A DNA stretch of 8,309 bases from an uncultured Bacilli bacterium (lineage in GTDB: Bacteria > Bacillota_I > Bacilli_A > RF39 > UBA660). The stretch covers positions 1-8,309 of the forward strand of contig CALVXV010000056.1 of assembly GCA_944371685.1 (NCBI GenBank), written 5' to 3'. Below, piece after piece: positions 1-6,784 of the stretch. A program made the translations under genes and the position numbers. The notes under the pieces were generated by a model. The model searched no databases, had not been told where the DNA came from, and saw only the letters and a program-made list of their open reading frames with translations. Position 1 is the first letter of the stretch; the number at the start of each line of letters is the position of its first letter.

Positions 1-30
1 AAAAAAGAAGTTAACCTAAATCAACCTCTT
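1..30 (-). terminator. Rho-independent terminator after the aldehyde dehydrogenase gene
   Basis: Read on the minus strand, AAGAGGTT (30-23) pairs with AACTTCTT (12-5) through eight pairs, one of them G-U, around a ten-base loop. At least six T follow, counting those shared with the stem, and the run reaches the window edge. The hairpin begins at the stop codon of the aldehyde dehydrogenase gene, which fits the end of the three-gene unit. The T tract may continue outside the window. Confidence 0.7.
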
Positions 31-1465
31 ATTTAATATTCTTTAAAACAAAAGTTTTGGTTCTACTCATTTCTTCAAAAGTAGTCATAACACCTTCGTT
101 ACCAATTCCTGAATGCTTCCATCCACCAAATGGCATTTCAAATGGTCTAAAGAATGATGCTCCATTAATAACTGCTCCACCACACTCTAACTTATCAGCT
201 ACATACTGACATGTTTTCATATTTTTTGAAAATACACATCCACATAAACCATAGCTAGATTGGTTCGCAATTTCTATAGCCTCATCTAAATCTTCAAACT
301 CAATAATTGGTACCACTGGTCCAAAGATTTCCATATCTTTAGCTACATCCATATCCCTAGTAACATTATCTAAAATAGTAGGTTCATAGAAAGCACCTTT
401 ACGCCTTCCACCAAATACTAACTTAGCTCCTGCTTTTACAGTATCATTAACTTGTTTCTCAACATTTTTAGCTGCATCTTCACTAATTAAACAACCTAAT
501 GTCGCCTCTGGATCACTAGGCATTTTCATTGGAATCTCTTTAAAAGTGTCAACTAATTTATTTAAAAATTTCTCTTTAACATCTTTATGAATAATAAATC
601 TCTTAGAAGCGCAGCACACTTGTCCAGTATTGTAAAGTCTACCCCAGATGATTTCCTTAGCCGCTAAATCAACATCACCATCTTTACATAAGATAAAGGC
701 ATCATTACCACCTAACTCTAATGTTACATGTGTAATATTTTTCGCACATTTAGCCATCGTTTCTGCTCCCGCAATCGTAGAACCAGTTAAAGTAACCAAA
801 CTAACTCCCGGATTAGAAGCTAAAGTTTGAACAACCTCGCCTCCAGCACCATTAAGTAAATTAATAACACCACCAGGAACCCCTGCTTCAATTAACAATT
901 CAGTATACCTAGTCAAAGTAAGTGGATTATGTGCCGAAGGTTTTAAAATAACACTGTTTCCCATAAGAAGTGCTGGCGGTACCTTTTGACAGAATAAATC
1001 ACTTGGAAAATTAAACGGAATAACTGCCACAACTACACCTAGTGGATACTGTTCAGTATACTGAATATGATGTTCTTGTCCAGGTTCTACTCCAGCTGGA
1101 ATAACCTTTCCGTATTCATGTTTAGCCTTTTCACAAAAAGCTGGAATTCCAATTGAAACATTCGCCACCTCAGCAATAGCTTCACTAACAGGTTTACCAG
1201 TTTCATTACTAAGTAACTTCGCAAGCTCATCTTTATGTTCTTCTACTAATTTTACAAACTTCATTAAAATAGAAGCTCTCTCATGAATAGGTTTCTTCTC
1301 CCATTCTTTTTGACCTTTAATTGCGGCCTCCACAGCCTTATCACAATCTTTTTTAGTGGTATCAGGAACCGTATCAATTAACTCATTTGTAGCCGGATTA
1401 TATACTTCTATAACTTTACCTGAAGAAGCATCTACCCACTCACTACCAATTAAATTTTTAGCCAA
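29..1465 (-). CDS. NAD(P)-dependent aldehyde dehydrogenase
   Basis: A full-length (478 residues) cytoplasmic member of the aldehyde dehydrogenase superfamily, which oxidises an aldehyde to its carboxylic acid with NAD(P)+. All core residues are visible: Asn152 in PFNFP (oxyanion hole), Lys175 in ILKPSA (cofactor binding), Glu250 in LELGGN (general base), Cys284 in GQVCC (nucleophile), and Glu379 and Phe381 in EIFGPV. The start is TTG, placed nine bases after GGAGGT, and directly follows the FIST stop codon (TAATTG), so translation is probably coupled. The substrate cannot be read from the sequence. Having a FucO-like lactaldehyde reductase two genes upstream makes lactaldehyde or a similar short hydroxyaldehyde a reasonable guess. 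A semialdehyde dehydrogenase is the main alternative. The fold and reaction class are certain; the substrate is inference. Confidence 0.93.
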   Translation of the reverse strand: MAKNLIGSEWVDASSGKVIEVYNPATNELIDTVPDTTKKDCDKAVEAAIKGQKEWEKKPIHERASILMKFVKLVEEHKDELAKLLSNETGKPVSEAIAEVANVSIGIPAFCEKAKHEYGKVIPAGVEPGQEHHIQYTEQYPLGVVVAVIPFNFPSDLFCQKVPPALLMGNSVILKPSAHNPLTLTRYTELLIEAGVPGGVINLLNGAGGEVVQTLASNPGVSLVTLTGSTIAGAETMAKCAKNITHVTLELGGNDAFILCKDGDVDLAAKEIIWGRLYNTGQVCCASKRFIIHKDVKEKFLNKLVDTFKEIPMKMPSDPEATLGCLISEDAAKNVEKQVNDTVKAGAKLVFGGRRKGAFYEPTILDNVTRDMDVAKDMEIFGPVVPIIEFEDLDEAIEIANQSSYGLCGCVFSKNMKTCQYVADKLECGGAVINGASFFRPFEMPFGGWKHSGIGNEGVMTTFEEMSRTKTFVLKNIK

Positions 1466-2644
1466 TTATTCATTACCTCCAAACGCTGTGTAAGAAAGTG
1501 ATAATCCTCCAACCGTATTAGAAGAATGATCTCCAGTTCCATATTCACCAAATGTAAATACCATTAAAAATTCTTTATCAGGAATAACTTTCTTAACTTC
1601 TGGATAAATTTTATCCTCAATTGAAGATAAAGCAAGTCCAAGCCTTCTTCCACCACAGTGAACCAAGAAATAAGAATTTGGTTCTGTCACCATTAATTTA
1701 TTCAAACTATTAATAGTCTCCTCATTAGCCTTTAAAATACCTTCTGGTGTATTAGAAAGCTCTATAACTGCTGTATTTTCAGCCAAATTAGCCCCAATAT
1801 TCATAGATAAATCATCGTTACCAAACATTGGATGACGAACAGCCGTAACCTTACCAATTGGATCTTTTACTCCAAGTGGAGCACAAATACTCTCAGTAAG
1901 CAAATTATTACCCATTAAAGACTCAACTGATTTACCAGTCCACTCAGCATACTTCTTAAGTGCCGGTTCATGATCAATTTCCACAAGTGTTCTCTCATCA
2001 CGAACCTTAGTGATAACACCAACATTATTAGTCTCATGATAAGCCCCTGTATAAAGATTTTTCATTTCACCTTCAGTATAGAAAATAGCAATCGTTAAAC
2101 CATCAGCAAACGCTTCACCATCATTTAAAATACTCCATTTTCCTTCAACTGTATTATCGGCTGCTGATCCGCCAAATACTGGAATATTACCAATAACATC
2201 TTGAATACCTTCCAAATATTCTTCTTCATTAGCTGGAGATGCTGACATAAAGAAGAAATCAGGTTCCTTATCTGCTCCTTTAAGTTTACTAACTGCCTCT
2301 TTAGCCACTTTTCTACCAACTTCTCTTGGTGTCTCATCAGTTTGTGCACTACCAGCTGTCACAACCTCTAAATCACCACCAAAAAGCATCATACCAGAGT
2401 AACCAGTCTCTTTATTCAAATATCCATCTTGAGTGCATATTGCGGCTGATGAAGTACATCCAATAACTGGTACATCTCCAAGTACACTTTTAGCTCCTTC
2501 CATAATTTTATTTTGATCTTGTACGCAACTTGTAAATAAAAGTCCAACTTGCGGATTTTCAATTACATTTGCCATTTTAGCTGTTTCAGCTCCAGATGCA
2601 AAAGCATCAGTATTTTCACTGTAACCAACTTTTGTTTTTAACAT
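1466..2644 (-). CDS. Stand-alone FIST-domain protein (FIST_N plus FIST_C)
   Basis: A 392-residue soluble protein without signal peptide or membrane segment. The N-terminal half (about 30-215) carries FIST_N features: VGLLFTS near 33-39, VPVIGCTSSAAI at 58-69 (family pattern P-x-x-G-C-[ST]-[ST]-x-x-x-I) and IPVFGGSAAD at 154-163. The C-terminal half (about 225-385) resembles FIST_C and ends in a GE-Y-G-T-G segment (366-371) and LSLSYTAFG (381-389), close to the usual family ending. FIST domains are predicted small-ligand sensors, usually fused to or encoded near signalling proteins; here no output domain is attached. It begins 20 bases after fucO with AGGAGGT six bases before ATG, and abuts the aldehyde dehydrogenase gene with no gap, so it belongs to the same operon. 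It may sense a metabolite of that pathway; this is inference. Confidence 0.85.
   Translation of the reverse strand: MLKTKVGYSENTDAFASGAETAKMANVIENPQVGLLFTSCVQDQNKIMEGAKSVLGDVPVIGCTSSAAICTQDGYLNKETGYSGMMLFGGDLEVVTAGSAQTDETPREVGRKVAKEAVSKLKGADKEPDFFFMSASPANEEEYLEGIQDVIGNIPVFGGSAADNTVEGKWSILNDGEAFADGLTIAIFYTEGEMKNLYTGAYHETNNVGVITKVRDERTLVEIDHEPALKKYAEWTGKSVESLMGNNLLTESICAPLGVKDPIGKVTAVRHPMFGNDDLSMNIGANLAENTAVIELSNTPEGILKANEETINSLNKLMVTEPNSYFLVHCGGRRLGLALSSIEDKIYPEVKKVIPDKEFLMVFTFGEYGTGDHSSNTVGGLSLSYTAFGGNE
1475..1480 (-). promoter_or_regulatory. Ribosome binding site that decides a TTG start
   Basis: GGAGGT on the minus strand lies inside the last codons of the FIST gene (the Gly-Gly codons), nine bases before the TTG start of the aldehyde dehydrogenase. 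An ATG only one base downstream of the site is out of frame and reaches a stop after seven codons, so TTG is the only sensible start. Confidence 0.7.
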
Positions 2645-2664
2645 TAAATAACCTCCTTTTTATA

Positions 2665-3810
2665 TTAATAAGCTTCATTAAATAAACTTATTATATCTTC
2701 TTTACTAACCTCTCTTGGGTTGCCTCCAGTGCAAGGATCTTTAATTGCCTTTTCCGCCATAACTTCAAAATCCTCCTTACGAACACCTAGTTCACTTAAA
2801 TGCTGTGGAACCCCAAGTTTAGTCTCTAACTCTCTAACTGCTTGAACTACAATATCCACACATTCTTCATCACTCTTACCTTCTACATCCAAATCAAATG
2901 CTTTAGCCATCGCTCTAAATCTATCTTTAGAAACCACGCCATTCCACTTTAAAACATAAGGTAAAAATAATGAACAAGCAATGCCATGTGCGACATCATA
3001 AGTAGCTCCAAGCTGATGCGCCATTGAATGAACTATTCCAAGTCCAACATTCGAAAAGCCCATACCAGCAATATATTGACTTATACCCATTTGAATCATC
3101 GCATCTTTATCTTTGCTAACCGCTTTTTCTAGGTTATGATAGGTCATTTCCATACTCTTTAAATGGAACATATCTGTCATCTCCCAGTGAGCTTTAGTAA
3201 TATAACCTTCCATCGCATGAGTTAAAGCATCAAGTCCAGTTGCTGCCGCAGTCATTTTAGGCATTCCAGCCATTAATTCCATATCAATAATTGATAAAAC
3301 TGGAATATCATGTGGATCAACACAAACCCTCTTAACTACATTTTCCTCATCAGTAATAACATAGTTAATTGTTACCTCAGCTGCTGTACCAGCTGTTGTT
3401 GGTAAAGCAATAATTGGCAAACTAGGATTCTTGGTATCAGCCGTACCCTCTAATGAATTAATATCATAAAATTCAGGATTACGAATTACAATGCCAATAC
3501 ATTTTGCCGTGTCGATAACTGAACCTCCACCGACAGCCACAATCACATCGGCTTTTTCTTTCTGACAAAAATCTATACCTTCTTGACAGTTAGAAATAGT
3601 CGGATTAGGTTTAACATCATCATACACTGCATAATCCACATTACCTTCTAATTCTTTAATTACCATATCAGTTACTCCGCACTCCATCAAAGTCTTGTCA
3701 GTAACTAATAATACTTTTTTAAAACCTCTCTTTTTTATTTCTGAAACCAAATTTTCTCTAGCTCCCCATCCAAAATAAGAAGTTTCATTCAAAATAATCC
3801 TATTACTCAT
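2665..3810 (-). CDS. fucO: Lactaldehyde reductase (iron-dependent group III alcohol dehydrogenase)
   Basis: A 381-residue protein that matches the Escherichia coli FucO sequence I recall along its whole length, including the ILNET-FG-GA N-terminus, CVDPHDIP (163-170), AGMGFSNVGLG (248-258) and CTGGNPRE (360-367). FucO reduces L-lactaldehyde to L-1,2-propanediol with NADH and Fe2+ in the cytoplasm. Expected metal ligands are present: Asp194, His198, His261 and His275. The dinucleotide loop is GGGS at 95-98 and the PTTAGTAAEVT segment is at 137-147. I chose the ATG at 3810 rather than the in-frame ATG at 3825 because AAGGTGGTG sits just upstream of the former, while the latter has no proper ribosome binding site. 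It is the first gene of a unit with the FIST and aldehyde dehydrogenase genes. No fucose or rhamnose genes are in view, so the source of the aldehyde is unknown, and a 1,2-propanediol or 1,3-propanediol dehydrogenase role remains possible. Confidence 0.88.
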   Translation of the reverse strand: MSNRIILNETSYFGWGARENLVSEIKKRGFKKVLLVTDKTLMECGVTDMVIKELEGNVDYAVYDDVKPNPTISNCQEGIDFCQKEKADVIVAVGGGSVIDTAKCIGIVIRNPEFYDINSLEGTADTKNPSLPIIALPTTAGTAAEVTINYVITDEENVVKRVCVDPHDIPVLSIIDMELMAGMPKMTAAATGLDALTHAMEGYITKAHWEMTDMFHLKSMEMTYHNLEKAVSKDKDAMIQMGISQYIAGMGFSNVGLGIVHSMAHQLGATYDVAHGIACSLFLPYVLKWNGVVSKDRFRAMAKAFDLDVEGKSDEECVDIVVQAVRELETKLGVPQHLSELGVRKEDFEVMAEKAIKDPCTGGNPREVSKEDIISLFNEAY

Positions 3811-3836
3811 CACACCACCTTCCATCCTATAATTAA

Positions 3837-3845
3837 ATTATATCA
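3837..3845 (-). promoter_or_regulatory. Extended -10 promoter of the fucO-FIST-aldehyde dehydrogenase unit
   Basis: The minus strand reads TGATATAAT, a perfect TGN-TATAAT extended -10 element, 26 bases before the chosen fucO start. No good -35 hexamer lies 16-18 bases upstream, which is tolerated with an extended -10. It lies downstream of the terminator of the preceding gene, as expected for a new transcription unit. Confidence 0.6.
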
Positions 3846-3967
3846 TTTTTTGACACCCCATTTTGTTTTTTCCACAGTTTTAACAAAAAGAAATGCCAAA
3901 AAGCGTAAAGCTTTAAAACATTTTTTCAAAGATACTTAAATATTTTAATAAATTTTTAAAATATAAG

Positions 3968-3994
3968 AAAAAAACAGATTTATTTATATCTGCC
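3968..3994 (-). terminator. Terminator of the ubiquitin-domain surface protein gene
   Basis: On the minus strand GGCAGAT (3994-3988) pairs with ATCTGTT around an eight-base AT loop; five pairs are Watson-Crick and two outer ones are G-U. Seven T follow at 3974-3968. It starts one base after the TAA stop. The stem is short and AT-rich, but its place between a stop codon and the next promoter supports it. Confidence 0.65.
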
Positions 3995-3995
3995 A

Positions 3996-5372
3996 TTAAT
4001 TATTTTTCTTTATAGAAATTATAGCCACAACTAACGTTACTAAAGCTATAATCCCAATACCAACATAAATTAAAATATTATCACTTGTTTTAGGATTATT
4101 TTCAGTATCTTCTATAGATGTATCAATCACTTCATTATTTGGTATCTTAACATTTTCTTTTTCGTTTATTTTAAACGTTGTAGTAGGCTTAGAACCATTC
4201 TCATAAATAACTGTAAGTTCATAAGTCCCAGCACTCAAATTCTTCAAATACTCATCTTTTAAAGTAATAACTGTACTTCCTTTAGTAATTATATAATTAT
4301 TAGAATCTAATTCTTGACCATTAACTAAAACTTTAGATACCAAATTATAATCACCATCTAATTTAAATACCAAATCAGAACCAGTATAGCTAGCATTCTC
4401 ACCAGATACAAAATGATAATCTATCGGTTTTGAAGTTACTTTTATATAAACATCTTTATTTGGCATAATAAATGAATTATCATCAAGCTGAATCTCATTA
4501 TTATTAATATCAAAAACCTCAATATTCGAAACTTCATAACCACTATCAAAAACAATATCTAAATCTACTTTTTTACCTACTCTAACCAAATCTTCTAAAT
4601 TAGAAATATTACATTTATCACAAGAAATAGACACCTTTCTATAAGTATCATACCCAAAATCATTTAAAGTAATAATCGGCCTAAAAGGTAGTTCTTGATC
4701 AGCAAATGCTAAATCATCTGTACCATAATAATCTATAGTTTTAATAACATCAATCCCCATATAACTGCCTAAAGGTGGTAGCATGGAATCACTAGTTGTA
4801 AGCCAATTTGGTAATTTACCATTGGTTGCAAAAAAGTCAGCCTCATCCACCGTCATCAATCTAGCGCTTTCTTTCTCTTTCCAATCACTTAAATAATTAG
4901 CTATATTATTTTCTAAATCACGGTATTTTACTTTAGGCAAGATCGAAGAATCAGAAAGCATAATAGAAATACCACCATCTAAAGAAACAACATTAAACAA
5001 ATAATATCCATCATCTTCTTTTGAAGCAATCATACCAGTTACAGGATTATAATAAATACTATCCCCAAGTTGGTATTTTAACACCAAATGAAGGGTACTA
5101 TCTTTTTGAATGCTATAATCTTGTAATGTATTTCCATCGGTAAGCTCCTTTCCGGCGAAAATAAGTTTTTGTAAGTAAGTGGCAATTCCTTCTTTATCTT
5201 CAATTTTCTCTTTAACATCTTCTATTCTATCAGTCGGCTCCACTTCTAATGTTATATGCTTGCCCGTCAAAGTTTTGACAAATATCTGCATTGCTTCAGC
5301 TTTAATTGGCAAAAATAAAAATAACATAAATAAAAAAGTGGCAAAATATATTTTAAAATTCTTACTTTCCAT
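3996..5372 (-). CDS. Wall-anchored surface protein with an N-terminal eukaryotic-like ubiquitin domain
   Basis: A 458-residue exported protein. Residues 1-27 are a signal peptide (Lys4, Lys7, hydrophobic 8-23, AEA before the cut). Residues 28-99 are a ubiquitin domain, 54 of 72 positions identical to human ubiquitin by hand count. Residues about 101-237 are a domain I do not firmly recognise; GDSIYYNPVTG at its start, ARLMTVDEA (170-178) and LPFRPIITL (228-236) recall DUF6273-like modules of gut Bacillota surface proteins. Residues about 246-314 look like a bacterial repeat (GYEV..., FIMPNKDVYIKV), and about 320-403 like an X2-type Ig module (GSDLVFKLDGD, STVITLKDEYLKNLSAGTYELTV). NPKTS (426-430), a hydrophobic segment (433-452) and the tail KKNN form a sortase signal. 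AAGGAG lies eight bases before ATG. The only cysteines are Cys251 and Cys254. The protein should present ubiquitin outside the cell. Domain calls are strong at both ends and weaker in the middle; the function is unknown. Confidence 0.9.
   Translation of the reverse strand: MESKNFKIYFATFLFMLFLFLPIKAEAMQIFVKTLTGKHITLEVEPTDRIEDVKEKIEDKEGIATYLQKLIFAGKELTDGNTLQDYSIQKDSTLHLVLKYQLGDSIYYNPVTGMIASKEDDGYYLFNVVSLDGGISIMLSDSSILPKVKYRDLENNIANYLSDWKEKESARLMTVDEADFFATNGKLPNWLTTSDSMLPPLGSYMGIDVIKTIDYYGTDDLAFADQELPFRPIITLNDFGYDTYRKVSISCDKCNISNLEDLVRVGKKVDLDIVFDSGYEVSNIEVFDINNNEIQLDDNSFIMPNKDVYIKVTSKPIDYHFVSGENASYTGSDLVFKLDGDYNLVSKVLVNGQELDSNNYIITKGSTVITLKDEYLKNLSAGTYELTVIYENGSKPTTTFKINEKENVKIPNNEVIDTSIEDTENNPKTSDNILIYVGIGIIALVTLVVAIISIKKNN
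3999..4097 (-). other. C-terminal sortase sorting signal
   Basis: Residues 426-458 contain the LPXTG-like pentapeptide Asn-Pro-Lys-Thr-Ser followed by Asp-Asn, a hydrophobic stretch of about 20 residues, and a short tail with two lysines. This three-part layout is the standard cell-wall sorting signal. The pentapeptide is non-canonical (Asn for Leu, Ser for Gly), so a sortase with relaxed or lineage-specific preference would be needed. If it is not cleaved, the segment would act as a membrane anchor. Confidence 0.8.
5076..5291 (-). other. Ubiquitin-homologous domain segment
   Basis: Residues 28-99 align without gaps to ubiquitin residues 1-72. Lys6, 11, 27, 29, 33, 48 and 63 (ubiquitin numbering) are all present, as are Leu8, Ile44, His68 and Val70 of the main binding patch and Ser65. 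Changes include Pro37-Pro38-Asp39-Gln40 to Ala-Thr-Tyr-Leu, Arg42 to Lys and Arg72 to Lys. Beyond residue 72 the match stops: the Leu-Arg-Gly-Gly end is replaced by Tyr-Gln-Leu-Gly, so there is no diglycine for processing or conjugation. Confidence 0.95.
5292..5372 (-). other. Signal peptide coding segment
   Basis: Residues 1-27 have a basic N-region, a strongly hydrophobic core of about 16 residues rich in Phe and Leu, and Ala-Glu-Ala at the end, a standard signal peptidase I site (A-x-A). The predicted cut leaves Met-Gln-Ile-Phe-Val-Lys, exactly the first residues of ubiquitin, as the mature N-terminus. Confidence 0.85.
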
Positions 5373-5399
5373 CTCAAACTCTCCTTACTAATCAAATCA

Positions 5400-5430
5400 A
5401 GTATATCATAAATCACAAAAGAATTGTCAT
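5400..5430 (-). promoter_or_regulatory. Candidate promoter of the ubiquitin-domain gene
   Basis: The minus strand reads TGATATACT (5408-5400), an extended -10 element. ATGACA at 5430-5425 (five of six matches to TTGACA) lies 19 bases upstream, a long spacer acceptable with an extended -10. The promoter overlaps the last codons of the upstream ATPase gene. No terminator separates the two genes, so some read-through from the ATPase transcript is also possible. Confidence 0.5.
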
Positions 5431-6765
5431 ATAAACTGGCAAATATATTATTCCATTATCTTCTTTATAATCACCCACATGAATTACATAAGGATTAGCT
5501 AAATAATTATTATATTTTTTTACAAATTTATTTAAAGACGTCAACGTATAATTTTTTGAAGATTTCACTTCTATTGGCGAAATATTATGTCTATTAGTGA
5601 TTAAATGTTTTGAAATAAGAAAATCAATCTCCATCCTATCATCACTATTCTCTCTAGAATTATTAGAATAAAAATATAATTTATGACCACTAGACACCAA
5701 CATCTGTGCCACCACATTTTCAAGTATCATTCCACCATTATATTCCAACTTATCAAATAATATTTTTTTATAAATTTCTTCAGATACAATTCCATTTTCA
5801 CTAAATGCATGTGAAATTAAAAGCCCCGTATCCGCCATATAACACTTATAAAATGTACTGTCTAAATTCAAAGAAAGCCCTAAACTAGGTTCTGTCGTAT
5901 TAAATGCTTGATTAACAATCATTGCGTCATTAAGCCATAGAAAAGCATCTTCATAATCTCTATTTTTGGCATTTTTATCTAAAGAAGTAATTTTAAACTT
6001 TTTCTTATGTCTTTGTAACTGTGATGGTATTTCATCAAAAATACTTCTAACTTTTAAACTATATTTACCCGCATGTTTTCCAATATCATCTCGGTATAAT
6101 TCTAATATATTTCTTTTAATTTGATCAACCTTATTAAAATCCCTAGAATTGACATATTCTTCTACAGCTTGTGGCATTCCACCAACAATCATATATTGTC
6201 TAAAATAATCCATGGCTTTTCGATGAAAAACTTCCCCTAAAGCTTTTTTCTCATTAAAACACTTTCTAATCAAATCCATTAAATTATTATTACCCATAGC
6301 CCACAAAAATTCTTCAAAATCCATCGGATACATTTTTAAATGCTGTTCTTCTGAAGGGATTAAAATATCACTAACATTTTCTTTGATTGAAACAAGTGAA
6401 CCAGTTTCAATATAATCATATCTTCCATCTTCCACTAAATATTTAATAGCTGATCTTGCTCTTGGATATAACTGCACCTCATCAAAAATTATTAAACTAT
6501 CTCTTTCATATAACTTAACATTATAATAATTTGATAAGTATAAAAATAAACTATCTAAATCATCTAAATATAAATCAAATAATTTTTTTATTTCTTCTGG
6601 GACTCTATTAAAATCAAGAAGAATATAACTCTTATAATTTTCTTTTGCAAAATAATTAGCTATATAACTTTTACCCGTACGCCTAGCTCCATCAATAAGT
6701 AATGCTGTTTTCCCATTAGAATTCCTTTTCCATTTAACTAAATCATCATAAATTTTTCTTCGCAT
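5413..6765 (-). CDS. AAA-type ATPase with C-terminal DUF4143 domain
   Basis: A 450-residue cytoplasmic ATP-binding protein of the AAA_14/DUF4143 family. Walker A is GARRTGKS (26-33), Walker B is LIIFDE (91-96), and TGS at 121-123 sits where the sensor segment is expected. The C-terminal half holds the family signature YMADTGLL (309-316) and, near the end, Asp381 in EIDFLI with Glu399 and Lys401 in PIEVKSS, a PD-(D/E)xK-like nuclease arrangement common in this family. The cellular role of these proteins is not established; they are abundant in anaerobes and sometimes thought to be mobile or toxin-like. I chose the ATG at 6765 because GGGAGG lies seven bases upstream; the in-frame TTG at 6780 overlaps that ribosome binding site. 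It precedes the ubiquitin-domain gene by 40 bases, but a functional link is not shown. Its upstream region carries spaced repeats. Confidence 0.88.
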   Translation of the reverse strand: MRRKIYDDLVKWKRNSNGKTALLIDGARRTGKSYIANYFAKENYKSYILLDFNRVPEEIKKLFDLYLDDLDSLFLYLSNYYNVKLYERDSLIIFDEVQLYPRARSAIKYLVEDGRYDYIETGSLVSIKENVSDILIPSEEQHLKMYPMDFEEFLWAMGNNNLMDLIRKCFNEKKALGEVFHRKAMDYFRQYMIVGGMPQAVEEYVNSRDFNKVDQIKRNILELYRDDIGKHAGKYSLKVRSIFDEIPSQLQRHKKKFKITSLDKNAKNRDYEDAFLWLNDAMIVNQAFNTTEPSLGLSLNLDSTFYKCYMADTGLLISHAFSENGIVSEEIYKKILFDKLEYNGGMILENVVAQMLVSSGHKLYFYSNNSRENSDDRMEIDFLISKHLITNRHNISPIEVKSSKNYTLTSLNKFVKKYNNYLANPYVIHVGDYKEDNGIIYLPVYMTILL

Positions 6766-6784
6766 AATATTGCCTCCCAATCAT

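Noticed and set aside
648..830. Open plus-strand frame of 60 codons
   Set aside because: It lies wholly antisense inside the conserved aldehyde dehydrogenase gene and encodes nothing recognisable.
2125..2349. Open minus-strand frame of 74 codons
   Set aside because: It is an out-of-frame shadow inside the FIST gene, whose own frame is intact and conserved.
3811..3825. Five-residue longer start for fucO
   Set aside because: The upstream ATG lacks a properly spaced ribosome binding site, while its codons contain the one used by the ATG at 3810.
3880..3886. TTGTTAA, a half-site resembling the redox regulator Rex operator, upstream of fucO
   Set aside because: The inverted partner half is absent, so a Rex site cannot be supported despite the fitting context.
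3900..3914. Small hairpin AAAGC/GCTTT between the ubiquitin gene and fucO
   Set aside because: Only five pairs, followed by a broken T run; a better terminator lies just upstream, and no operator match was recognised.
5179..5391. Open plus-strand frame of 70 codons
   Set aside because: It is antisense to the signal peptide and ubiquitin coding region; its hydrophobic look mirrors those codons.
6766..6780. TTG start for the ATPase at 6780
   Set aside because: That TTG overlaps the GGGAGG ribosome binding site that serves the ATG at 6765.
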